From Kallotenue papyrolyticum (GTDB lineage Bacteria > Chloroflexota > Chloroflexia > Chloroflexales > Kallotenuaceae), in NCBI RefSeq assembly GCF_000526415.1, contig NZ_JAGA01000001.1, positions 310,001-374,000 on the forward strand: 64,000 bases of DNA. The letters run 5' to 3'. Under the pieces are notes generated by a model. It saw nothing but the letters and a program-made list of their open reading frames with translations. It had not been told where the DNA came from and ran no database searches. Shown here piece by piece: positions 55,367 to 63,720 of the stretch (its first letter is position 1; the number at the start of each line of letters is the position of its first letter). Made by a program: the position numbers and the translations under genes.

Positions 55367-55846
55367 ATGAGGCTGAGTCTCAGAATCGCACAATTTGTCA
55401 ACGTTCTGTTGTTGGCGCTGGTCACCGGCGTGTTCTGGGGAACGTGGCTCGGTCTCAGCCGCTCCATGGCCGCGCTCTCACCTCAGACCTTTGTCGAGGT
55501 CGGCCACGTGATGATCGCCAACCTCGGGCCGGTCATGGCGATCCTCATGCCGCTGGCGCTGCTCTCGACGATTCCGGTGTTATGGCTCCAGGCGCGTTGG
55601 CGGTCGCGCATACTCTACGCCACGCTGGCTGGGCTAGCGCTGTTCGTGGTCGCGTTGCTGATCACGCTGATCGTCGAAGTACCGATCGACAACCAGATCC
55701 GTGCCTGGACGGTCGCGACGCTTCCGGCCGACTGGCAAGCGCTTCGCGACCGCTGGGAGGTGTTTCACGAGTTGCGCTCGTGGGCTTCGGTGGTCGGCCT
55801 TGCGCTCATCGTCGGCGGGGCCTTGTTCGAGCGGAGTAGTGGTTGA
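55367..55846 (+). CDS. DUF1772-family membrane protein (anthrone oxygenase-like)
   Basis: 159 residues, four helices. The first reads IAQFVNVLLLALVTGVFWGT; the signature EVPIDNQIRAWTVATLPADW then a DRWEVFHELRS segment matches DUF1772, a family including anthrone oxygenase-type proteins. Enzymatic activity is not established. It lies 74 nt after the broken RibD-like reading frame. Confidence 0.8.
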   Translation: MRLSLRIAQFVNVLLLALVTGVFWGTWLGLSRSMAALSPQTFVEVGHVMIANLGPVMAILMPLALLSTIPVLWLQARWRSRILYATLAGLALFVVALLITLIVEVPIDNQIRAWTVATLPADWQALRDRWEVFHELRSWASVVGLALIVGGALFERSSG

Positions 55847-55941
55847 TTCCTGAGACTTTATAGGTGCCGGGGATGGAGGCTTCAGCTGATTGTCCAGCAC
55901 GAGCTACACACGTTCTTTCTGAGAGGGGTAAAGGAGCAAGC

Positions 55942-56865
55942 ATGAACCCAGATGAGCTGGCCATCCGAAAACTCGTTAGCGAATGGCACGGGGCCACCGC
56001 AGCCGGAGACGTCGAAGCCGTGTTGCACCTGATGCAGGGGGACGCGGTGTTCCTGGCCGCAGGCCAGCCACCGCTGCGGGGGCGGGATGCCTTTGCGCGA
56101 GGGCTACGCGCCCTGCTGGCCTCGCACCATGTGGAGGCCAGCGGTGAGATCCAGGAAATCCAGGTATCCGGCGATTTGGCCTACTGCTGGAGCTGGCTCA
56201 ACGTCCGCCTTATCCCGAAGTCGGGGGGGAGCCCAGCAGTCCGCTCCGGGAGTGCCCTGTCCGTACTCCGCAAGCAGGCGGATGGCTCGTGGATGATAGC
56301 CCGCGACGCCAACCTCTTGCCCTTGGCAAGCGCAACCTCCAGCCCGATGATCGGCTCGCTGCACGCACCCGGTCCCAACGAGGAGCACCGCGAGAAGCTG
56401 ATGCAGTTTGGACGCCTGGTCGGCAGCTGGGACCTCGACGTGATCTACTACGACGAGGCAGGCGGGATCAAGCACCGAACCCCCGGTGAATGGCATTTCG
56501 GCTGGGTGCTCGAGGGGCGGGCCATCGAAGATGTGTGGATCGTCCCCCCACGCCCGCAAAGGCCCACCGAAGGTCCGGCACCGGGAGAGTATGGTGTCAC
56601 GTTGCGGTTCTATGACCCCAGGATCGACGCGTGGCGCTCGACCTGGCACGGACCCGTGAACGGCATCGTTTGGCCCTTCCTTGCGCGCCAGGTCGGCGAT
56701 GAGATCATCCTGGAGCGCACCCAAGAGGACGGTAGCCTCACTCGCTGGATTTTTAGCAAGATAGAGCCGGAGGCCTTCCACTGGCGCGCAGTCACCTCGG
56801 CCGACCAGGGGAAGAGCTGGCGACTGGAGCAGGAGATGTTTGCCAAACGCAGGCCTCAAGGGTAA
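55942..56865 (+). CDS. SnoaL-like/DUF1579-like fusion protein
   Basis: 307 residues from ATG 55942, with AAAGGAG upstream. Residues ~1-135 match the SgcJ/EcaC (NTF2-like) type (AIRKLVSEWHGATAAGDVEA, RGRDAFARGLRALL). Residues ~150-305 match a DUF1579-like beta-barrel (RLVGSWDLDVIYYDEAGGIK, FSKIEPEAFHWRAVTS). The two are usually separate proteins. Likely a small-molecule binding or conversion enzyme; function unknown. The cupin gene follows 6 nt later. Confidence 0.75.
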   Translation: MNPDELAIRKLVSEWHGATAAGDVEAVLHLMQGDAVFLAAGQPPLRGRDAFARGLRALLASHHVEASGEIQEIQVSGDLAYCWSWLNVRLIPKSGGSPAVRSGSALSVLRKQADGSWMIARDANLLPLASATSSPMIGSLHAPGPNEEHREKLMQFGRLVGSWDLDVIYYDEAGGIKHRTPGEWHFGWVLEGRAIEDVWIVPPRPQRPTEGPAPGEYGVTLRFYDPRIDAWRSTWHGPVNGIVWPFLARQVGDEIILERTQEDGSLTRWIFSKIEPEAFHWRAVTSADQGKSWRLEQEMFAKRRPQG

Positions 56866-56871
56866 GTAATC

Positions 56872-57396
56872 GTGTCTCAGCAAGATCCAGGCGCCACATC
56901 TACGCCAGCGTTGCTTGTCACTGCGGGGGAGGACCATCTTGGGGAGCATCGAGGGCTTGGCGTCAGCAAAATTGATTGCAAAGTCGTTCCTCAGGATAGC
57001 AGCGGCCTGTTGGTGCTGAAGAACGTCTTTCACGCTCCCGGTGGCCCGGCGCGTCACCTGCATTATGAGCAGGGCGAATGGTTCTACGTGCTTGAGAGCA
57101 CTTTTCTCTTCGAGGTGGGCCCAGAGCACCTGACGCTTCAACCAGGCGATTCCCTCCTGGCGCCCCGCCGCGTGCCCCACGTCTGGGCGCATGTTGGCGC
57201 GGCCTCTGGCCGCATCGTGATTGCGTTTATGCCCGCGGGCAGTATGGAAGCCTTCTTCCGCGAAGTCGCCCGCCGCGAACGTTTGTCCCCGTATCAAGAG
57301 ACACTCTGGCACTCCCCAGAGCAACGGTTACGCACCTTTTCACCGTGTACGCCAGCTCAGCCCGTCGTTGGGTTGACCGCTCGGGGTCGAGGATAA
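56872..57396 (+). CDS. Cupin-domain protein
   Basis: 174 residues from GTG 56872. The single cupin shows the metal motif GGPARHLHYEQGEWFYVLES (two His, Glu) and a second strand with PGDSLLAPRRVPHVWAHVG (His). The C-terminal ~35 residues, after LWHSPEQR, look unlike the family and may result from a frameshift near 57300. It overlaps nothing and may be co-transcribed with the preceding fusion gene. Confidence 0.7.
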   Translation: MSQQDPGATSTPALLVTAGEDHLGEHRGLGVSKIDCKVVPQDSSGLLVLKNVFHAPGGPARHLHYEQGEWFYVLESTFLFEVGPEHLTLQPGDSLLAPRRVPHVWAHVGAASGRIVIAFMPAGSMEAFFREVARRERLSPYQETLWHSPEQRLRTFSPCTPAQPVVGLTARGRG

Positions 57397-57592
57397 CAGT
57401 GAGATCCGTACCGATCCACACAGTGGTGTGTACCCCACGCCGCGCGGCCAGCGCGTACAGCCGACGGCTAGCGGCAAGCAAGATCGTGGCGATCCGCAAA
57501 CCGGACTCGCCCCCAAGGTCATCTCAATACGGCGTGGCTGACCGCAATCCGTTAGACCACATCACTCGGCACCCATACGGGCGGCAAAGAGC
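57397..57592. other. Unassigned DNA between cupin and VOC genes
   Basis: 196 bases. A reverse frame (GVHTTVWIGTDLTVILDPER) could be part of some lost gene but matches no family I can name. A GTTAGAC core-like site occurs at 57551-57557. Confidence 0.3.
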
Positions 57593-57937
57593 ATGAAGAT
57601 TCAGTATCTCGAGATAGTTACGAGGGATGTTGATGCAGTATGTGCGGCATACACATCCGCATACAACGTGCAATTCGGAGAAGCTGACGCTGCACTCGGC
57701 AATGCGCGGACTGCCACCCTAGCAGGTGGAGGACTTGTGGGAGTGCGTGCACCGTTGCGTGAGACCGAGGAGCCGGTCGTTCGGCCCTATTGGCTGGTGG
57801 ACGACATCGCTGTGGCCGTCGCCGTAGTGGTTCAAGCCGGTGGCGAGATCGCCGTCCCGCCGATGGAGATCCCCGGCCACGGCACATTCGCCATCTACCT
57901 CCTGGGCGGCAATGATCATGGCCTCTGGCAGTTATAG
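57593..57937 (+). CDS. VOC-family (glyoxalase-like) protein
   Basis: 114 residues. MKIQYLEIVTRDVDAVCAAY starts the first VOC unit; WLVDDIAVAVAVVVQAGGE and PGHGTFAIYLLGGNDHGLWQ form the second. It is of the short type often labelled lactoylglutathione lyase-related. It precedes the truncated attC by ~25 bp, the place of a cassette gene. Confidence 0.82.
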   Translation: MKIQYLEIVTRDVDAVCAAYTSAYNVQFGEADAALGNARTATLAGGGLVGVRAPLRETEEPVVRPYWLVDDIAVAVAVVVQAGGEIAVPPMEIPGHGTFAIYLLGGNDHGLWQL

Positions 57938-57961
57938 CCGAACGCCTTTGGCCCAGCAGCA

Positions 57962-58014
57962 GCCTAACAAGCGGTTGCCGCGGACGATCCACTGCGCGGC
58001 CTGTCGCTGGGAAC
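57962..58014 (+). other. Truncated attC integron site
   Basis: GCCTAAC (57962-57968) with AAGCGGTTGCCGCGGACGATCC after it is 20/22 identical to the matching part of the complete attC. Homology continues weakly to TCGCTGGGAACC, then stops before the GCGTTAG end, replaced by DNA leading into the LuxR-tail repeat. GCCTAAC is the complement of GTTAGGC, the R' end of the complete attC, suggesting one original cassette from 55137 to here. Confidence 0.65.
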
Positions 58015-58038
58015 CAGATTTGACCCGCACCGGCCCGC

Positions 58039-58183
58039 TCGCCCGCGCCCGCGAGCTGAATCTCGTGTACCCCCTGCGCGGCACCCCTCGCCGCGGCGGG
58101 CGGCCGGAAAAATACCACCGCCACTACCCCCTTCGGATGATGCCCCTGCCACGCGGAGAGGCTATAACGATGCCATGACACTG
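58039..58183 (+). repeat. Direct repeat copy B: LuxR 3' end plus downstream DNA
   Basis: Copy of 49250-49396 (about 93% identical). It still reads ARARELNLV, but the stop codon TAA has become TAC. No LuxR sequence lies upstream, so only the end of the gene was kept. The hairpin CGCGGC/GCCGCG recurs at 58077-58095. Confidence 0.8.
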
Positions 58184-58191
58184 CTTGTGCT

Positions 58192-58308
58192 ATGGGAAAG
58201 GTGATCGTAAACATTAGGGAGAACGGAGCCTTATGGCGGGTCAGCAAAACCGTCGCAGCATACCGGGAGTCCGTTTGGCACGGCGTGCCCATCCAGAACG
58301 GAGCATAA
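58192..58308 (+). pseudogene. Start of a RibD-C-like gene fused to unrelated sequence
   Basis: ATG 58192 reads MGKVIVNI, the typical N-terminus of a RibD-C protein, then changes to RENGALWRVSKTVAAYRESV and stops after 38 residues. It lies immediately after the LuxR-tail repeat. Probably a deletion scar. Confidence 0.4.
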
Positions 58309-58344
58309 CCGTGAAACTGATGAACACCACGAAAGGAGCACACC

Positions 58345-58926
58345 ATGACCGCAATCTACACCTTCGACGTTTTCTCCACCCTCGACGGCTACGGCTCCAC
58401 CAGCGGTGACTGGGGCGGCTACTGGGGCAAGCAGGGACCCGAGCTGCTCGACCGCCGCCTCGCCCTGTACAGCGAGGCGCAGCGGATGGTCTTCGGAGCC
58501 AACACGTATCGGGCCTTTGCGCGGATGCTGGCGTCCAGCACCGAGGAGTCCGACGTGCGCGACCCGTGGGTCACCCGGATGAGGAGCCTGCCGGCGACGG
58601 TTGTTTCGAACACGCTGCAAGGCCCCCTCGACTGGCCGAACGCGACCGTGGTGCGCGGTGATGCTGTGGATATCGTCGCCCGGCTCAAGCAGGAGTCCAA
58701 CGTGCCGCTGCGCTCGCACGGCAGCCTGGCGATGAACCGGGCGCTGATGGCCGCCGGTCTGATCGACCGCGTCCAGGTGACGGTCTTCCCGGTGATCACC
58801 GGACGGACCGGGGCGGACCCGGTCTTCCGGGGTGCGGCCGACTTCGACCTGGAGCTGATCGAGTGCCGGACCCTCGACGGCCACACCCAGGAGCTCATTT
58901 ACCGGCCCATCCTCCATCGAGCTTGA
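58345..58926 (+). CDS. RibD-C/dihydrofolate-reductase-like protein
   Basis: 193 residues with GAAAGGAG upstream. YTFDVFSTLDGYGSTSGDWG, MVFGANTYRAFARMLASSTE and VFPVITGRTGADPVFRGAAD match the RibD C-terminal reductase fold, as in dihydrofolate and riboflavin-biosynthesis reductases. It probably reduces a small molecule with NADPH; the substrate is unknown. It is the first of three intact relatives in this region. Confidence 0.85.
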   Translation: MTAIYTFDVFSTLDGYGSTSGDWGGYWGKQGPELLDRRLALYSEAQRMVFGANTYRAFARMLASSTEESDVRDPWVTRMRSLPATVVSNTLQGPLDWPNATVVRGDAVDIVARLKQESNVPLRSHGSLAMNRALMAAGLIDRVQVTVFPVITGRTGADPVFRGAADFDLELIECRTLDGHTQELIYRPILHRA

Positions 58927-59295
58927 CGATGAAGATGGTTCGGTTTGTCCCCGACACGTGCGGCCCAAGCCTCAGCAATGTTCCGGGGCGCCGGACGCAC
59001 TCGAGATTCGGCTCGCTCTCATCTTACTCGGCTGGGGCCGACTACGCCTCGAAGTCCCGGGATCTGAGCAGTTCCGGCAAACGGGTCCGGGTGCGGCAGG
59101 CGACAGACACGCGAGGCAACCTACCTCCGCTGTCGCGCGCGCCGATGAGCCGTCTAACGGGCCATCGAACCCCGGTTCCTCCACCCCTCCTCGGGCGAGC
59201 CGCCGGTGGACGCGAGTCTCGCAAGGGGGCAGGAATAGGCGCGATCGCAATGCACGAGGTGGTGTCGGGGAAGGAGCACTTGCAAAACGCTTCAG
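58927..59295. other. Unassigned accessory DNA
   Basis: About 370 bases. Short open frames exist on both strands, but none resembles a known family. A GTCTAAC heptamer at 59151-59157 has no partner. Confidence 0.3.
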
Positions 59296-59722
59296 TCGTG
59301 ATGGGCGTCCTGGTCTTCCCCGCCGTCTTCTCTCTGAAGACGAGGCTCTGAAGGCGCTCTGCTTTCAGGCGCTGGAGCTCTTCGCGATCTGGCCGCTGCT
59401 CGCGAGCTCGTGTGTCTTGCGAGCGGGGTCGTGCTCGGGCTCGGGACGAAGTGGGGCTGCGTCAGGTACTGGTGGGTGGCGATCAAGCTGGCCCTGAACA
59501 TGGTGCTGGTCTCGCCGGTGATGATCCTGCTGCAGCCCGGCGTGATGGAGGTGGCAGAGCGGGACCGGAGGTTCATGGTTGGAGAGGCCGTCGCGCGCGG
59601 CGGGCGACATGGTCTTCCCGCCGGTCGTCCCGACGAGCGCCATCCTCAGCGCCACGGCGCGCGCAGTCTTCAAGCCGTGGGGACAGGATCCGCAAGCCCC
59701 GCTCGCCCAGGCACGGCCCGCG
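59296..59722 (+). pseudogene. Frameshifted DUF2269-like membrane protein
   Basis: Pieces in three frames follow one family order: FQALELFAIWPLLAS, then SGVVLGLGTKWGCVRYWWVA and IKLALNMVLV, then AAGDMVFPPVVPTSAILSAT and ARAVFKPWGQ. At least two frameshifts (near 59405 and 59590) separate them. The N-terminal part is not clear. A truncated N-terminus of the same family occurs at 63492. Confidence 0.65.
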
Positions 59723-59892
59723 ATGAAGCCCTCGGTCGATGCGCTCACAGGCCGCCTTCGTCCTCCTGCCATCGGTCTCTGGTGAAGGTTAGAGAGCCAA
59801 AGAAGCGGGAGGCCGAAAGCTAGCGGCGAAGCTCACCTCGAGCAGTCGTGCTCTGTCTACAGCTTTCCAGAAGAGACCGGAAGGAGGTTCGT

Positions 59893-60807
59893 ATGACGCC
59901 GCAGTTGGATGGGAAGGTGGCCCTCGTCGCTGGCGCGACGCGCGGTGCCGGACGCGGCATCGCCATCGAACTGGGAGCTGCCGGGGCGACGGTGTACGTG
60001 AGCGGACGCACCACGCGGGAGCGGCGCTCCGAGTACGACCGGCCGGAGACGATCGAGGAGACGGCCTCCCTCGTGGACGAGGCTGGCGGGCACGGGATAC
60101 CGGTCCGCGTCGACCACCTGGAGCCGGACGAGGTGCGTGCCCTGGTGGAGCGCATCGAGGCGGAGCAGGGGCGCCTGGACGTGCTCGTCAACGACGTGTG
60201 GGGAGGCGAGCACCTGTTCGAGTGGAACGTGCCTGTGTGGCAACACTCGCTGGAGCGGGGGCTCAGGCTCCTGAGGCTCGCCATCGACACGCACATCATC
60301 ACCAGCCACTTCGCCCTGCCGCTCCTGATCCGGAACGCGGGTGGCCTGGTGGTCGAGATGACCGACGGCACCGCCGCGTACAACGCCGAGAATTATCGGA
60401 ACTCGCTGTTCTACGACCTGGCGAAGAACTCCGTGATCCGCCTGGCATGGGCTCAGGCCAGGGAGCTCGCGCCTCACGACTGCACGGCGGTCGCCCTCAC
60501 GCCTGGCTGGCTGCGCTCGGAGATGATGCTCGACCACTTTGGCGTGAAAGAGTCCAACTGGCGCGAAGCGCTCGCGAGGGAGCCGCACTTCGCGATCTCC
60601 GAGACGCCGCGTTACGTGGGCCGGGCCGTGGCTCATCTCGCCGCCGATCCAGAGGTTGCCCGCTTCAACGGGCTCTCGCTCTCCAGCGGCGCTCTCGCCA
60701 AAGAGTACGGCTTCACCGACCTCGACGGCTCGCAACCGGACGCCTGGCGCTACATCCCCGAGGTTCAAGACACTGGCCTACCGGCGGACACCACCGGTTA
60801 CCGATAG
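59893..60807 (+). CDS. Short-chain dehydrogenase/reductase (DHRS1-like)
   Basis: 304 residues from ATG 59893 with AAGGAGG upstream. The cofactor motif is AGATRGAGRGIAIELGAAG, and LVNDVWGGEHLFEWNVPVWQ follows. The catalytic Tyr-x3-Lys is in FYDLAKNSVIR; the usual Ser appears replaced (VEMTDGTAAYNA). The C-terminal extension (~40 residues, LDGSQPDAWRYIPE) is typical of DHRS1-like SDRs. Substrate unknown. Confidence 0.87.
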   Translation: MTPQLDGKVALVAGATRGAGRGIAIELGAAGATVYVSGRTTRERRSEYDRPETIEETASLVDEAGGHGIPVRVDHLEPDEVRALVERIEAEQGRLDVLVNDVWGGEHLFEWNVPVWQHSLERGLRLLRLAIDTHIITSHFALPLLIRNAGGLVVEMTDGTAAYNAENYRNSLFYDLAKNSVIRLAWAQARELAPHDCTAVALTPGWLRSEMMLDHFGVKESNWREALAREPHFAISETPRYVGRAVAHLAADPEVARFNGLSLSSGALAKEYGFTDLDGSQPDAWRYIPEVQDTGLPADTTGYR

Positions 60808-61168
60808 GAGCAGGAGCCGAAGATGCCCTCATATTGGTATCGAACAGAGAGGCATGGGTCTCGATCGCGCGCCGATGGGCCGTTTCATGCCCTTTCGTCC
60901 TGTTTGTTAGTCGGAAGGAATCGGAAGGAGATGAGGGCAATACAGGGAATCGGCGGGTGGAACGAGGAGCGCAGGGCGGCTTCGAGCGCGGCGGCTGGGC
61001 GTTGCCGCTCGTTCCCAACTCCGGCCCGAAGCTCGAGTCACCGCACTCAAACTAGTCGACTTACGCTCCAACCCCAAAGATGTGACGCTCCAGGCCCACC
61101 GCATCACTGGTCGGGCGCGGCACGAACCGACTGCGCCCGACCGGACCATATAAAGAAAGGAGCCGAGA
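60808..61168. other. Unassigned DNA with a terminator-like hairpin
   Basis: 361 bases with no recognised gene. It ends with the hairpin at 61109-61142, just upstream of the next RibD-C-like gene. Confidence 0.35.
61109..61142 (+). terminator. Perfect 10-bp hairpin upstream of the RibD-C gene
   Basis: GGTCGGGCGC (61109-61118) pairs with GCGCCCGACC (61133-61142) around a 14-nt loop. It could end transcription from the SDR gene. Confidence 0.5.
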
Positions 61169-61747
61169 ATGGCGGAACTGCTCATTGATTTCATCACCTC
61201 GCTCGACGGTTACGGCGCCGCCGAGGGCTGGCCGGGCCTCTGGGGCATGGGAGGGCCGGAGTACTTCGCCTGGCTGGAAAAGCAGTCGGAGGCGCACTAC
61301 ACCGTCCTGATGGGGGCCAACACCTACCGGCTCATAGCCGGGTTGGTCAACGCGGGCGAGCCCGGCACCGAGGAATTGGTCAGGCTGCCGAAGATCGTCT
61401 TCTCGTGCAGCCTGTCGGCGCCGCTCGCGTGGCCGAACACCCGACTGGTGAGCGGAGACGCGGTGGATGCCGTGCGAGCGATGAAGGCGGACGGCGCCAA
61501 GATGCGCACGCTGGGCAGTGTGAGTCTGTGTCGCTCGCTGTTGAAAGCCGGCCTGGTGGACCGCTTCCGTGTCGTGGTCTTCCCGGTGATCAACGGCGTG
61601 ACGGGCCAGGACCGGATCTACGACGGGTACCCCGACGTCCGGCTCGACCTGGTGAACAGCCGCACCTTCGACGGCCGGCTGCAACTGCTGGAGTACGTGC
61701 CGACTGTGCTCGACGGCCCACCGGGCAGCATGGGCGCAGCGCCATGA
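61169..61747 (+). CDS. RibD-C/dihydrofolate-reductase-like protein
   Basis: 192 residues with AAAGGAG upstream. LLIDFITSLDGYGAAEGWPG, YTVLMGANTYRLIAGLVNAG and VVFPVINGVTGQDRIYDGYP match the RibD C-terminal reductase fold and align closely with the gene at 58345, so the two are paralogues. The reaction is unknown. Confidence 0.85.
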   Translation: MAELLIDFITSLDGYGAAEGWPGLWGMGGPEYFAWLEKQSEAHYTVLMGANTYRLIAGLVNAGEPGTEELVRLPKIVFSCSLSAPLAWPNTRLVSGDAVDAVRAMKADGAKMRTLGSVSLCRSLLKAGLVDRFRVVVFPVINGVTGQDRIYDGYPDVRLDLVNSRTFDGRLQLLEYVPTVLDGPPGSMGAAP

Positions 61748-62006
61748 GCGCGGGAGCGCTGCGCCAACACCATGACCTCGGAGCCAGAGCGAGAGCCATC
61801 GTGGACCCCAATACGTACATGACGCCCGCCGGCACCCTATCGCCTCTACCGGACGATCGCAACAGGGCATTGGGTGCTCGACCCGCAAGGCCATCCCGAT
61901 CGCCGCATTCCGGTGGACCTAGGTAGCAAGGAGGCGATCCCTCGGGCCGCAGCAGACGACCTCGCGGTCGTCCAACATGGAAACAAAGATGCATAAGGAG
62001 CAGAGC
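61748..62006. other. Unassigned DNA with a short coding-like fragment
   Basis: 259 bases. One forward frame reads PYRLYRTIATGHWVLDPQGH then PDRRIPVDLGSKEAIPR. It looks protein-like but has no start and matches no family I can name. Confidence 0.3.
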
Positions 62007-62606
62007 ATGAGCACCGTGGTGATGCACAATGTGGTGTCGGTGGACGGCTTTATCGCCGACGACAACGACCAAGTCGGGCCGCTGTTCGACTGGTACTTCA
62101 ACGGGGACGTTCCGTTGATTCCGGGCGAGATGGCTGAGCCGTCGCCGGGCGGCATGAAGGTCTCGAAGGCATCCTACGATTACATCCGCCCGATGTGGAA
62201 CGCCATCGGCTCACTGGTGATTGGGCGGCGTCTCTTCGACCTGACCAACGGCTGGGAGGGCCGCCCGCCGGCAGGCGAGCACGTGGTCGTCGTCTCGCAC
62301 CGGCCTAAGCCCGACGGGTGGCACCCTGAAGCGTCGTACCACTTCGTCGACGACGTAGAGCGGGCGATCGCGAAGGCCAGGGAGCTGGCCGGAGAGCGCA
62401 CTGTCGCCGTGGCGGCGGGCGATGTCGGCGGCCAGGCGTTTGCCCTGGGGTTGGTGGACGAAGTGGCGATGGACATTGTGCCCGTGGTGTTCGGGTCGGG
62501 CAAACGCTACTTCGGCAGCATCGAAGGCCAGCACCTGCTCGAGGAGCCTCACGTGCTCATCCAGGGCGACCGAGTGCTGCACCTGCGCTACCGGGTCCGC
62601 CGATAG
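62007..62606 (+). CDS. RibD-C/dihydrofolate-reductase-like protein
   Basis: 199 residues from ATG 62007, with AAGGAG upstream; an ATG at 61977 is possible but less well placed. STVVMHNVVSVDGFIADDND, GSLVIGRRLFDLTNGWEGRP and DIVPVVFGSGKRYFGSIEGQ match the RibD C-terminal reductase fold; EVAMDIVPVVFGSGK is the usual C-terminal strand. It belongs to a different subgroup from the 58345 and 61169 proteins. Confidence 0.87.
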   Translation: MSTVVMHNVVSVDGFIADDNDQVGPLFDWYFNGDVPLIPGEMAEPSPGGMKVSKASYDYIRPMWNAIGSLVIGRRLFDLTNGWEGRPPAGEHVVVVSHRPKPDGWHPEASYHFVDDVERAIAKARELAGERTVAVAAGDVGGQAFALGLVDEVAMDIVPVVFGSGKRYFGSIEGQHLLEEPHVLIQGDRVLHLRYRVRR

Positions 62607-62730
62607 CCGGCCCTGGCCACCCATGCGCGAGCGAGTACGTATTGGTCGTCATCTAGCAACCTGCTCTGAGTCGTCAACGCGCTGCGCCGCTCGATCTGCC
62701 CCTGGCAGCCAGCTAGATCGGAGACCGCTC

Positions 62731-62976
62731 ATGGCGGCAAGGTACAAAATTCGGGTCAAAGGGCATCTGCCGCTGCACTGGTCGGCATGGCTGGAAGGTT
62801 GCACCATCATCCACCACGCTAACGGTGAAACGGTCCTCGCCGGTTCGCTACGCGATCAGGCGGCGCTGTTCGGGCTGCTAGTGAAACTCCGCGATCTGGG
62901 AGTAACGCTGCTGTCGGTGAATCAGATCGTGAGCCGCCCCGCGCGGCATCACCAATCCCGCCTGGGAAGGAGCACC
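62731..62976 (+). CDS. Small conserved-type protein lacking its own stop codon
   Basis: About 82 codons from ATG 62731 (MAARYKIRVKGHLPLHWSAW). The sequence resembles a short protein family common near enzyme genes in Chloroflexota and Actinobacteria: LHWSAWLEGCTIIHHANGET, then LAGSLRDQAALFGLLVKLRD. Its frame runs on without a stop into the VOC gene, which has its own ribosome binding site. Function unknown. Confidence 0.6.
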
Positions 62977-63414
62977 ATGGCACGGCTACGAATGGACAAC
63001 GTGCTGATCGTTGTCGACGACCTCGAGGCCGCCAAGGCCTTCTTCCTCGAACTCGGCCTCGAACTGGAGGGCGAGACGACCATCGAGGGCCCCTCGGTCG
63101 ATCGGCTGATCGGCCTCGAGGGCGTCCGCGCGACCCTTGTGCTGCTGCGCACGCCGGACGGCCACGGACGGATCGAGCTGGACAAGTTCCACACTCCACA
63201 GGCGAGCAGAACCGGGCCCCCGAATGCTCCGATGAACGAACTCGGCATCCGCCGCATCATGTTCGCCGTCGCCGACATCGATGACGTCGTAGCGCGCCTA
63301 CGCGCCCGCAGCGCCGAACTAGTCGGCGACGTAGTGCAATACGAGGAGACGGTTCGGCTCGCCTACGTCCGCGGCCCCGAAGGCATCATCGTCGGGCTCG
63401 CCGAGCTCGGGTAG
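62977..63414 (+). CDS. VOC-family (glyoxalase fold) protein
   Basis: 145 residues from ATG 62977, with AAGGAG upstream. MDNVLIVVDDLEAAKAFFLE, LRTPDGHGRIELDKFHTPQA and YVRGPEGIIVGLAELG match the VOC fold and closely resemble the cassette VOC protein at 54586, so they are paralogues. This copy has no attC after it. Confidence 0.87.
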   Translation: MARLRMDNVLIVVDDLEAAKAFFLELGLELEGETTIEGPSVDRLIGLEGVRATLVLLRTPDGHGRIELDKFHTPQASRTGPPNAPMNELGIRRIMFAVADIDDVVARLRARSAELVGDVVQYEETVRLAYVRGPEGIIVGLAELG

Positions 63415-63491
63415 CGTGTTCTCGCTTTGATTCAAACAAGCAGCGCGCCTTCAGAAAGCACGGCGTAGCATCCAGCACTCCGGGAGATTGT

Positions 63492-63665
63492 ATGGTCACG
63501 GCCTATACATTGTTCAAATTTCTTCACATCGTCGGCGCAATCGGTTGGCTTGGCGGGTTTCTCGCCTTCAGCATCATTAGCACGCGTTCCGCGCGCAAAA
63601 AGGATGCGGCGGTGCTGGCAGCCAGGGAGCGACTGATACGCGTGGCAGAAACGACGCTAGCCTGA
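63492..63665 (+). pseudogene. N-terminal fragment of a DUF2269-like membrane protein
   Basis: 57 residues from ATG 63492. YTLFKFLHIVGAIGWLGGFL, then AFSIIS and a polar stretch, matches the first helix of a DUF2269-like protein, then stops. The rest of the family sequence is missing. The same family lies broken at 59296-59722. Confidence 0.55.
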
Positions 63666-63720
63666 TCAGACGGCGCGGTCGGACATCCACAATGCTTATA
63701 GTGAGAGGAACGCAAAAGCC

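Noticed and set aside
57551-57557. GTTAGAC as start of a cassette with the VOC gene at 57593
   Set aside because: The truncated attC R'' (GCCTAAC) pairs better with GTTAGGC at 55136; a single heptamer is weak evidence.
59151-59157. GTCTAAC heptamer resembling an attC R'' box
   Set aside because: No partner GTTRRRY box at attC distance and no inner stem; a chance match is likely.
63430-63472. TTCAAACAAGCAGCGCG...GGCGTAGC, attC-like start
   Set aside because: The R box does not fit RYYYAAC, and no R' box follows.
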